A stretch of 64,000 bases of DNA from positions 248,001-312,000 of the forward strand of contig NZ_JOFQ01000007.1 of assembly GCF_000718305.1 (NCBI RefSeq), read 5' to 3'. Below the pieces are notes generated by a model. That model was given only the letters and a program-made list of their open reading frames with translations. It made no database searches and was not told the origin of the DNA. Made by a program: the position numbers and the translations under genes. Each line of letters starts with the position of its first letter. Within the stretch, counting starts at the first letter, position 1. Positions 26,157 to 32,923 of this stretch are shown piece after piece. The stretch is from Streptomyces niger. Its GTDB lineage: Bacteria; Actinomycetota; Actinomycetes; Streptomycetales; Streptomycetaceae.

Positions 26157-27614
26157 ATGTCCGTACTCGACCCTGCCCGCACACCCGCGGTCGCCGAGCC
26201 GCCGCCCCGGTCCGCCGGATGGCCCGCGCTGCGCCCCCTCGTGCTGCGGCTGCACTTCTACGCGGGGCTGCTGATCGCCCCGTTCCTGCTCGTCGCCGCC
26301 GTGACGGGCCTGCTCTACGCCGGTTCCCTCCAGGCGGAGAAGATCGTGTACGCGCACGAACTCCGCACCGAGCCCGGCGGTACCGCCCTCCCGCTCTCCC
26401 GCCAGGTGGCCGCGGCGCTGCGCGCGCACCCCGAGGGCACGCTGACGGCGGTCCGGCCGCCCGACGGGCCGGACGCCACGACCCGGGTGATCCTTGACGC
26501 CCCGGGCCTGAAGGACGACAACTCCCTGGCCGTCTTCGTCGACCCGTACACCGGCGAGGTGCGCGGGTCGCTGGAGAGCTACGGCAGCTCCGGCGCGCTG
26601 CCGCTGCGTGCCACCCTCGACCACCTCCACCGCGACCTGCTGCTCGGCGAGCCCGGCCGGCTCTACAGCGAACTGGCCGCCAGCTGGCTGTGGGTGGTCG
26701 CGCTCGGCGGGGTGCTGCTGTGGCTCGGGCGGCGGCGCTCCGCACGGCGGCTGCGCGGCACGACGGGCCGGCGGCGCACGCTGTCCTGGCACGGCACGGT
26801 CGGCCTGTGGTCGGCGGTGGGCCTGGTCGCCCTGTCGGCCACCGGCCTGACCTGGTCGGCGTACGCGGGCGGGCACATCGGCCGACTGCAGGACGCGCTC
26901 GGCGGCGCCACCCCCGCCGTGTCGACGCAGGTCCCCGGCGCCGCGGAGATGCCGGGCACGGACCACGGCGCGCACGCGGGCCACGAGGGACATGCCGGGC
27001 ACGAAGGGCACGCCGGGCACGAGGGGCACGTAGGCCACGCGGGCGGTTCCGGGGCCGACGGGCGCACCGGCCTCGACGCCACCTTGCGCACGGCGCGGCA
27101 GGAGGGGCTGTCCGGCCCCGTCGAGATCCGCGTACCGACCGCCTCGGCACCGGCCTACGTCGTCCAGCAGACCGACAAGCAGTGGCCCGAGCGCCTGGAC
27201 TCGATCGCGGTCGACCCGGCGAGCGGGCAGGTCACCGACCGGCTCGACTTCGCCGACCATCCGCTGCTCGCCAAGGCCACCCGGTGGGGCATCGACCTCC
27301 ACATGGGCCTGCTGTTCGGCCTCGCGAACCAGGTGGCGCTGGCCGCCCTGATGGTCGCGCTGATCCTGCTGATCGTCTGGGGCTACCGGATGTGGTGGCA
27401 GCGCCGGCCGCGCCGGGCCGCGGGCCCTCGGGGCGGCCGTGCTCATCCGCGCGGGGCCTGGCGGCGGGTGCCGCTCGCGGTGCTGCTGCCGCTGGCCGCG
27501 GCGACGGCCGTACTGGGCTGGTTCATGCCGCTGTTCGGCATCCCGCTGGCCGGGTTCCTGGTGCTCGATGCGTGCGCCGGGGCGGTGACCCGGCGGCGCG
27601 CACGGGCCGCCTGA
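26157..27614 (+). CDS. PepSY-associated membrane protein with His-rich insert
   Basis: 485-residue membrane protein of the PepSY_TM group. The first helix (LRLHFYAGLLIAPFLLVAAVTGLLYA) has the typical LHFYAGL entry, and later helices include WLWVVALGGVLLWL, GLLFGLANQVALAALMVALILLIVWGY and a C-terminal pair. Between helices, about residues 266-300, a loop holds repeated GHEGHA units, likely a metal-binding loop. LDHLHRDLLLGEPGRLYSELAASWLW is characteristic of the family. ATG 26157, 69 nt after the His/Met-rich gene; the pair is probably one transcript for copper (less likely iron) handling. Confidence 0.82.
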   Translation: MSVLDPARTPAVAEPPPRSAGWPALRPLVLRLHFYAGLLIAPFLLVAAVTGLLYAGSLQAEKIVYAHELRTEPGGTALPLSRQVAAALRAHPEGTLTAVRPPDGPDATTRVILDAPGLKDDNSLAVFVDPYTGEVRGSLESYGSSGALPLRATLDHLHRDLLLGEPGRLYSELAASWLWVVALGGVLLWLGRRRSARRLRGTTGRRRTLSWHGTVGLWSAVGLVALSATGLTWSAYAGGHIGRLQDALGGATPAVSTQVPGAAEMPGTDHGAHAGHEGHAGHEGHAGHEGHVGHAGGSGADGRTGLDATLRTARQEGLSGPVEIRVPTASAPAYVVQQTDKQWPERLDSIAVDPASGQVTDRLDFADHPLLAKATRWGIDLHMGLLFGLANQVALAALMVALILLIVWGYRMWWQRRPRRAAGPRGGRAHPRGAWRRVPLAVLLPLAAATAVLGWFMPLFGIPLAGFLVLDACAGAVTRRRARAA

Positions 27615-27632
27615 CCCGGCGGGCCGTGCGGA

Positions 27633-27673
27633 GGGCCGTGGGGTCCGGCCACACCGGTCGGGCCCCACGGCCC
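27633..27673. terminator. bidirectional terminator between convergent genes
   Basis: GGGCCGTGGGG (27633-27643) and CCCCACGGCCC (27663-27673) form a perfect 11-bp stem with a 19-nt loop, between the PepSY gene stop (27614) and the stop of the regulator gene (27678) on the other strand. Confidence 0.7.
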
Positions 27674-27677
27674 CGGG

Positions 27678-28247
27678 TCAGGAGACCGGCACGTACTTGT
27701 AGCCGACGCGGCGCACCGTCACGATCGACGAGCGGTGCGCCGCGCCCAGCTTGCGGCGCAGCCGGGCGATGTGGACGTCGACCGTGCGGCCGTCGCCGAC
27801 ATGGCCGTAGCCCCACACCGTCGTCACCAGCTGGTCGCGGGTGTGCACCCGCTGCGGGTGCGCCACCAGGTGGGCCAGCAGCTCGAACTCCAGGAAGGTG
27901 AGCTCCAGTTGGCGGCCCTGGACGTGGACGGTGCGGCGCTCGGGATCGACCTGGACGCCGCCCTCGCCGTAGACGGTGGCCGGGACGTTCGGAGCGACCG
28001 GTGCGGCCGGTGCCTCGGACTCGGGCTGCGTCTTCTCGGCGGCCGGTACGAGCACGAGGTAGCCGACCATAGGGGGCCGGCCCGGCAGCTCGGGCAGGGT
28101 GTGCGGGGGAGCCGGCAGCCAGGTGGCGTCGGCGCCGAGGAGGTCGGCGACCGGCGGAACTTCGCCGGGTGCCACGGCACGCAATCGGGGCGGGGCGGGA
28201 ACGGTGGCCGTCGGAGGAGTGGCAGGAAGGGTTCGGACGTTCGTCAT
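27678..28247 (-). CDS. OmpR-type winged-helix regulator, GlnRII-like
   Basis: 189-residue regulator with a C-terminal OmpR/PhoB DNA-binding domain (about 95-187): LELTFLEFELLAHLVAHPQRVHTRDQLVTTVWGYGHVGDGRTVDVHIARLRRKLG and VRRVGYKYVP. The N-terminal half is Pro/Ala-rich and lacks a recognisable receiver domain with a phospho-Asp. Next to glnII, this is the position in which I recall GlnRII being found in S. coelicolor, where it is a second DNA-binding regulator of glutamine synthetase genes. Identity with GlnRII is inferred from location and domain type. ATG 28247. Confidence 0.75.
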   Translation of the reverse strand: MTNVRTLPATPPTATVPAPPRLRAVAPGEVPPVADLLGADATWLPAPPHTLPELPGRPPMVGYLVLVPAAEKTQPESEAPAAPVAPNVPATVYGEGGVQVDPERRTVHVQGRQLELTFLEFELLAHLVAHPQRVHTRDQLVTTVWGYGHVGDGRTVDVHIARLRRKLGAAHRSSIVTVRRVGYKYVPVS

Positions 28248-28330
28248 GGGGTCAGCTCTTTCGCGCAGAGGGGCGTCGGGGACGTCGTCGTGCGCGGGGC
28301 TGCCGCTTCAGCTGCGTTGCGGGCCCGCGC

Positions 28331-28435
28331 TCAATGCGCGCGGCAACACAGACGGTCGAAGAGGTGATCCTGCCGGGACGGCCAGAACGGCTCGAGGTCG
28401 GTGCGACCCGTCGCGTTGTGGTGGAAGCTGGCCAT
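28331..28435 (-). CDS. candidate 34-residue leader peptide
   Basis: Short frame beginning ATG 28435, ending TGA 28331, 83 nt upstream of the winged-helix regulator on the same strand. The peptide starts MASFHHNATGR, contains DLEPFWPSRQDHLFDRL and ends CCRAH. A possible -10 (CAATAG in minus-strand sense) lies only about 10 nt before the ATG, so it may be read as a leaderless transcript. The defined, non-repetitive composition and paired Cys near the stop suggest a real small protein or translational leader. No database comparison was possible. Confidence 0.4.
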   Translation of the reverse strand: MASFHHNATGRTDLEPFWPSRQDHLFDRLCCRAH

Positions 28436-28501
28436 GCCCCTATTGAACCAGACCGGGCGTGATCTGTCCTTCGTCCACCCGCCGTACGGGCCCGCATGCG
28501 C

Positions 28502-28534
28502 GAGGGGCGCCCCGCGTCAAGCGGGGCGCCCCTC
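28502..28534 (-). terminator. glnII terminator
   Basis: Perfect 14-bp stem GAGGGGCGCCCCGC (28502-28515) and GCGGGGCGCCCCTC (28521-28534) with loop GTCAA, 55 nt after the glnII stop. It separates glnII from the 34-residue frame. Confidence 0.75.
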
Positions 28535-28588
28535 AAGGGAGTTGCGGCGGCCGGGAGCCACCACCCGGCCGGTCCGGCCGGCCCCGGA

Positions 28589-29617
28589 TCAGACCTGGAG
28601 GGCCTTCTCCAGCGCGGTGCAGCAGGTGTCCACCATCAGGCGGGTGACCACATACGGGTCGACGTTGGCGTTCGGGCGGCGGTCCTCGATGTAGCCCTTC
28701 TTGTCCCGCGCGACCTGCCACGGGATGCGGACCGAGGCGCCGCGGTCGGACGCGCCGTAGCTGTACTGGTCCCAGGGGGCGGTCTCGTGGGCGCCGGTCA
28801 GGCGGTCCTCGATGCCGGTGCCGTACTGGCGCACGTGCTCCAGCGGCTTGCCCTCCTGGCCCAGCGCCTCGCACGCGGTGATGATCGCGTCGTAGCCCTC
28901 GCGCATCGCGCGGGTGGAGAAGTTGGTGTGCGCGCCCGCGCCGTTCCAGTCGCCCTTGGCCGGCTTGGCGTCCAGGGTGGCGGAGATGCCGTAGTCCTCG
29001 GCGGTGCGGTAGAGCAGCCAGCGCGCGACCCACATGTGGTCGGAGACCTCCAGCGGCGGCAGCGCGCCGACCTGGAACTCCCACTGGCCCGGCATGACCT
29101 CGGCGTTGATGCCGGAGATGCCCAGGCCGGCGGCGAGGCAGTTGTCCAGGTGCTTCTCGACGATCTCGCGGCCGAAGATCTCGTCGGCGCCGACACCGCA
29201 GTAGTAGCCGCCCTGCGGGGCGGGGAAGCCGCCCTCGGGGAAGCCGAGCGGGCGGGTGCCCTCGAAGAAGGTGTACTCCTGCTCGATGCCGAAGATCGGC
29301 TCCTGGTCCGCGAACTTCTCGGCGACCTCGCGCAGGGCGGCGCGGGTGTTGGAGGGGTGCGGGGTCATGTCGGTGTTGAACACCTCGCACAGGACGAGGA
29401 TGCTCTCGCCGCCGCGGATCGGGTCCGGGCAGCTGAAGACGGGCTTGAGCACGAGGTCGGAGGCGTGACCCTCGGCCTGGTTGGTGCTCGAACCGTCGAA
29501 GCCCCACAGCGGCAGGTCGGCCAGCTCGGTGCGCTCGGCGAGGATCTTGGTCTTCGAGCGGAGCTTCGCCGTCGGCTTCGTGCCGTCGATCCAGATGTAC
29601 TCGGCCTTGATGGTCAC
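28589..29617 (-). CDS. glnII: glutamine synthetase type II
   Basis: Cytoplasmic ATP-dependent ligase forming glutamine from glutamate and ammonium. The 342-residue length and motifs WGFDGSSTNQAEG, FGIEQEYTFFEG, GINAEVMPGQWEFQVG and GDWNGAGAHTNFSTRAMR are those of eukaryote-like GSII, which is heat-labile and not adenylylated. GTG 29617 has GGAAGG 8 nt upstream. A canonical GlnR box lies about 70 nt further upstream, so nitrogen control by GlnR is expected. Confidence 0.96.
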   Translation of the reverse strand: MTIKAEYIWIDGTKPTAKLRSKTKILAERTELADLPLWGFDGSSTNQAEGHASDLVLKPVFSCPDPIRGGESILVLCEVFNTDMTPHPSNTRAALREVAEKFADQEPIFGIEQEYTFFEGTRPLGFPEGGFPAPQGGYYCGVGADEIFGREIVEKHLDNCLAAGLGISGINAEVMPGQWEFQVGALPPLEVSDHMWVARWLLYRTAEDYGISATLDAKPAKGDWNGAGAHTNFSTRAMREGYDAIITACEALGQEGKPLEHVRQYGTGIEDRLTGAHETAPWDQYSYGASDRGASVRIPWQVARDKKGYIEDRRPNANVDPYVVTRLMVDTCCTALEKALQV

Positions 29618-29687
29618 GGGGGCTTGCCTTCCTGCGGGGCAGTACGAATACGCGTGCGGGCGTACTGCTGCACCCTGGCAACGGGCC

Positions 29688-29725
29688 GTTTCCCGGCCAT
29701 TGCTCGAATGTGAACCCCGTGTTAC
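29688..29725 (-). promoter_or_regulatory. GlnR box upstream of glnII
   Basis: On the minus strand: GTAAC-n6-TTCAC-n6-GCAAT-n6-GAAAC over 38 nt. This matches the known GlnR layout of alternating GTnAC and GAAAC half-sites separated by 6 nt. It lies 71-108 nt upstream of the glnII start. Confidence 0.8.
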
Positions 29726-29800
29726 TCGGGCCCTCACGTGACGCACCCCACCCCGAGCGGGGGTGGGGCGTTCGCGGAGGTAACCGGGCATTGCGCCCGG

Positions 29801-30214
29801 TTATTCGACGACGATCTCCACGGGAATGTTGCCGCGGGTCGCCTTCGAGTACGGGCAGACCTCGTGCGCCTGCTCCACCAGCCGGGCGCCGGTCCCGTCG
29901 GCCAGCGCGTCCGGGAGCTCCACGCGCAGCGTGACGGAGAGGCCGAAACCGCCGGCCGGGTCCGAGCTGATGCCGACCTCGGCGGTCACCGACACGTCCT
30001 TGGTGTCCACCTTCGCCTGCCGGCCGACCAGGCCCAGCGCGCTGGCGAAGCAGGCCGCGTAACCGGCCGCGAACAGCTGCTCCGGGTTGGTGCCCGCGCC
30101 GTCGCCGCCGAGCGCGGGCGGCATGGCCAGCGTCAGGTCCAGCTGCCCGTCGGAGCTCACGGCCCGGCCGTCCCGTCCGCTGGCGGTGGCCACGGCGGTG
30201 TACAGAGCGCTCAT
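29801..30214 (-). CDS. ohr: organic hydroperoxide resistance protein (Ohr/OsmC family)
   Basis: 137-residue thiol peroxidase that reduces organic hydroperoxides. Both catalytic cysteines are in place: AAGYAACFASAL and HEVCPYSKATRGN. The ATG at 30214 is favoured because AGAGGG lies 9 nt before it; an ATG three codons upstream (30223) abuts that sequence. It is divergent from a MarR-type regulator gene with which it forms the usual ohr-ohrR pair. Confidence 0.94.
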   Translation of the reverse strand: MSALYTAVATASGRDGRAVSSDGQLDLTLAMPPALGGDGAGTNPEQLFAAGYAACFASALGLVGRQAKVDTKDVSVTAEVGISSDPAGGFGLSVTLRVELPDALADGTGARLVEQAHEVCPYSKATRGNIPVEIVVE

Positions 30215-30294
30215 CAGAACCATCCCTCTCGGAGATACGGGACCGGTCGGCCGTCCGTCCGGCCACCGGTCTCCCTGGTGGTGCCACTAGAGCA

Positions 30295-30322
30295 CACAAT
30301 TAAATGGTGCACAACTTAAATG
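30295..30322. promoter_or_regulatory. candidate OhrR operator (direct AT-rich repeats)
   Basis: CACAATTAAATG (30295-30306) and CACAACTTAAATG (30310-30322) are two AT-rich near-copies in an otherwise GC-rich intergenic region between divergent ohr and ohrR. OhrR-type regulators bind AT-rich sites in such spacers, so this is the obvious candidate. Confidence 0.6.
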
Positions 30323-30398
30323 CGAGTAACTATGACGTGTGCAATCGGGCTGCGGGCGATCAGAGAGCGCGCAAAGCAGGCGAAGGTAGGGTGGCGGC

Positions 30399-30917
30399 AT
30401 GGTGGAGACGGAGGAGAAGATGACCGGCCGGACGGAAGCGGGCCCGGCGGCCGAGGCCGCGCCGCAGGACTACCTCCGGCTCGACCAGCAGATCTGCTTC
30501 GCGCTGCACGCGGCGACCCGCGCGTTCGGCGGCCTCTATCGCACCGCCCTGCGCGACCTCGGCCTCACCTACCCCCAGTACCTGGTCATGCTGGTCCTCT
30601 GGGAGCACGGCGAGCTGCCCGTGAAACAGATCGGCGCCCACCTCCGGCTCGACTCCGGCACCCTCTCCCCGCTGCTCAAGCGCCTGGAAGCGGCCGGCCT
30701 GGTACGCCGGGAGCGCAGCGCCGCCGACGAGCGCTCCGTCACCGTCCACCTCACCGACGCCGGCGCGGCCCTGCGCACGTCCGCCGAGGAGGTGCCCCGG
30801 CGGATCGCTGCCGCAACCGGCCTCCCCCTCGCCGAACTCGCCGATCTCCGCGGCCGGCTGACCGCGCTCACGGCGTCCCTCGACGCCGCCTCCCTCGACG
30901 GTCCGGACTGCGACTGA
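30399..30917 (+). CDS. ohrR: MarR-family regulator OhrR
   Basis: 172-residue peroxide-sensing repressor. The redox Cys near the N-terminus is in LDQQICFALHAATRAF, the position typical of OhrR. The winged helix includes LGLTYPQYLVMLVLWEHGELPVKQIGAHLRLDSGTLSPLLKRLE and the wing RRERSAADERSVTVHLT. Start ATG 30399 has AAGG/AGGG upstream, but ATG 30420 with GGAGGAG directly before it could be the real start. Divergent from ohr. Confidence 0.9.
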   Translation: MVETEEKMTGRTEAGPAAEAAPQDYLRLDQQICFALHAATRAFGGLYRTALRDLGLTYPQYLVMLVLWEHGELPVKQIGAHLRLDSGTLSPLLKRLEAAGLVRRERSAADERSVTVHLTDAGAALRTSAEEVPRRIAAATGLPLAELADLRGRLTALTASLDAASLDGPDCD

Positions 30918-31079
30918 CCCCGCCCGCGGCGGCCCGACGTCGGAGTTTCCCCGTCCACACCCCACGCCATGCCCGGGGGACCCGTGTGCCGTGTCACAGT
31001 CGCAAAGTGTCCCTGTGCTACGTCAACTGCGTTACTCATCCGTAGAGTTGGGGCGTCCGCCCCGCGTGGAGAGGATCGC

Positions 31080-31952
31080 ATGAGCACTCTGGAAGCCACG
31101 ACGCTCGACCAGGTGGTCGACACGACCCGCTACCCCCTGACGGAACTGGACGGAGCCGACGGCCGGGCCGTGATCGCCCGGGCCCGCCGCGACCTGGCCG
31201 GGACCGGCTGCACCGTACTGCCGAACTTCGTCCGCCCCGCCCTGCGCGACCTGCTGCGACAGGAATGCTCCGCACTCGCCCCCCGAGCGCACTACGACGT
31301 CGAGACGGTCAACGTCTACAACATCGCGGTCGACGCCTCGCTGCCCGCCGACCACCCCGGCCGCATCCCCTTCGAGCGGGGGAACGCCTTCGTCGCCCGG
31401 GACCGCATCCCGAGCGCCGCGCTGATCAGCCAGCTCTACACCCACGAAGCGTTCCGCACGTTCATCGCCCGCTGCTTCGGCCTCGCCGAGCTGCACGAAC
31501 TCGCCGACCCGCTCGCCGGACTCGTCCTCAACGTCGTCGAACCGGGCCGGGAGCACCCCTGGCACTTCGACACCAACGAGTTCACCGTCAGCATGCTCAC
31601 CCAGGAAGCCGAGGACGGCGGCGCCTTCGAGTACTGCCCCGGCATCCGCTCCGCCGACGACGAGCACTTCGACGACGTCCGGGACGTCCTCTCCGGGCGC
31701 GGCGAACACCTGGTCCGCCGCCTCCCGCTGCACACCGGCGACCTCCAACTGTTCAAGGGCCGCTACTCCCTGCACCGCGTGAGCCCCGTCGCGGGCGCCA
31801 CCTCGCGGCACTCGGCGATCTTCGCGTACAGCGAGCGCCCCGGCGTCGTCGGCAGTGTGGCCCGCACCCGCCAGCTCTTCGGTCGGGTGCTCCCCGAACA
31901 CCTCGCCGCAGCCGAGAAGCGTGCGGTACGGGGCGACCAACTGCTGGACTGA
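31080..31952 (+). CDS. non-haem Fe(II)/2-oxoglutarate-dependent dioxygenase
   Basis: 290-residue oxygenase, probably a hydroxylase of a small molecule. The iron triad is visible: HFD (His about 162, Asp about 164) in HPWHFDTNEFTVSMLTQEAED, and His about 232 in YSLHRVSPV. The 2-oxoglutarate-binding Arg is near 243 (ATSRHSAIFAYSERPG). Because the Asp is retained, it should hydroxylate rather than halogenate. ATG 31080 follows GAGAGG. First gene of a set with a SAM methyltransferase (89 nt later) and a carnitine/choline-type acyltransferase. Substrate unknown; a polar amino acid or quaternary amine is the guess from the neighbours. Confidence 0.82.
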   Translation: MSTLEATTLDQVVDTTRYPLTELDGADGRAVIARARRDLAGTGCTVLPNFVRPALRDLLRQECSALAPRAHYDVETVNVYNIAVDASLPADHPGRIPFERGNAFVARDRIPSAALISQLYTHEAFRTFIARCFGLAELHELADPLAGLVLNVVEPGREHPWHFDTNEFTVSMLTQEAEDGGAFEYCPGIRSADDEHFDDVRDVLSGRGEHLVRRLPLHTGDLQLFKGRYSLHRVSPVAGATSRHSAIFAYSERPGVVGSVARTRQLFGRVLPEHLAAAEKRAVRGDQLLD

Positions 31953-32041
31953 GCCCCCGCGGGGCATCCTGCATACGACAGGGCGCCCCGCCGCACACCG
32001 CAGGACGTTTTCCCATTCGCGATCCACGGAGGAGCAACCCC

Positions 32042-32923
32042 GTGCGCTTCGACACGACCGGAAAAGTCTCGCTCGACCACATCTACACGCAGCCCGACCC
32101 GCGTGCGTACTTCACCGTGCTGCGCACACTGGACTACTGCGTGCCGCAGCTCGCCAAGCCGTACTTCGCCAAGCTCGTCAAGGAGTACCGCGAGGACCAC
32201 CGGGTGGCGGTGCCGAAGGTCGTCGACATCGGCTGCTCGTACGGCATCAACGCCGCCCTGCTCAAGTACGACGTGAGCATGGACGAGCTGTACGCGCGCT
32301 ACGGCGACGAGGCGGTCGCCGGCCTCGCGCGCGAGCAACTGCTGGCCCGGGACCGCGAACTGTCCCGCGCCCGCCGGCCCGCGCACCCCACCCGCGTCGT
32401 CGGCCTGGACGCCTCCGAGAACGCGCTGTCGTACGCGCGGGAAGCCGGGTTCCTCGACGACACCGTCCACGCCGACCTGGAGAGCGGTGACCCCACGCCG
32501 GACCAGCGCGCCCGGCTGGCAGGCGCCGACCTGGTGTTCTCCACCGGCTGCATCGGCTACGTCACCGAACGCACGCTCACCCGCGTCGTCCGCGCGCAGG
32601 GCGGCCACCTGCCCTGGATGGCCCACTTCGTCCTGCGGATGTTCCCCTTCGACCCGGTCGAGCGCGCGCTGGCCGCCCTCGGCTACGAGACCACCCGCGT
32701 CGACGGCATGTTCAAACAGCGGCGGTTCGCCTCCCCGGAGGAACAGACGCTCGTCCTGGACACGATGTCGGCGGCCGGAGTGGATGCCACCGGGCTGGAG
32801 GCGGAAGGCTGGCTGTACGCACAGCTCTACGTCTCCCGGCCGTACGGCCCGGCAGGACACGCCAGGCCCCTCGGACGCACCAGGTCCCTTGATCGTCACG
32901 ACCCGAATCGAGAGCAGCTTTGA
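32042..32923 (+). CDS. class I SAM-dependent methyltransferase
   Basis: 293-residue enzyme with the SAM-binding strand-loop VVDIGCSYGINAAL (Asp about 62) and the second motif VVGLDASENALSYA. Further conserved parts are ADLVFSTGCIGYVTERTL and HLPWMAHFVLRMFPFDPVERAL. GTG 32042 follows GGAGGAG. The stop overlaps a TTG start of the next gene. Small-molecule methyltransferase by fold; whether it methylates N, O or C is not visible. Operon position between a hydroxylase and an acyltransferase implies one tailoring route. Confidence 0.82.
   Translation: MRFDTTGKVSLDHIYTQPDPRAYFTVLRTLDYCVPQLAKPYFAKLVKEYREDHRVAVPKVVDIGCSYGINAALLKYDVSMDELYARYGDEAVAGLAREQLLARDRELSRARRPAHPTRVVGLDASENALSYAREAGFLDDTVHADLESGDPTPDQRARLAGADLVFSTGCIGYVTERTLTRVVRAQGGHLPWMAHFVLRMFPFDPVERALAALGYETTRVDGMFKQRRFASPEEQTLVLDTMSAAGVDATGLEAEGWLYAQLYVSRPYGPAGHARPLGRTRSLDRHDPNREQL

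Noticed and set aside
31080..31952. Reading the dioxygenase as a BesD/HalD-type amino acid halogenase
   Set aside because: The iron-binding Asp is present in HFD; halogenases of that type replace it with Gly or Ala to make room for chloride.
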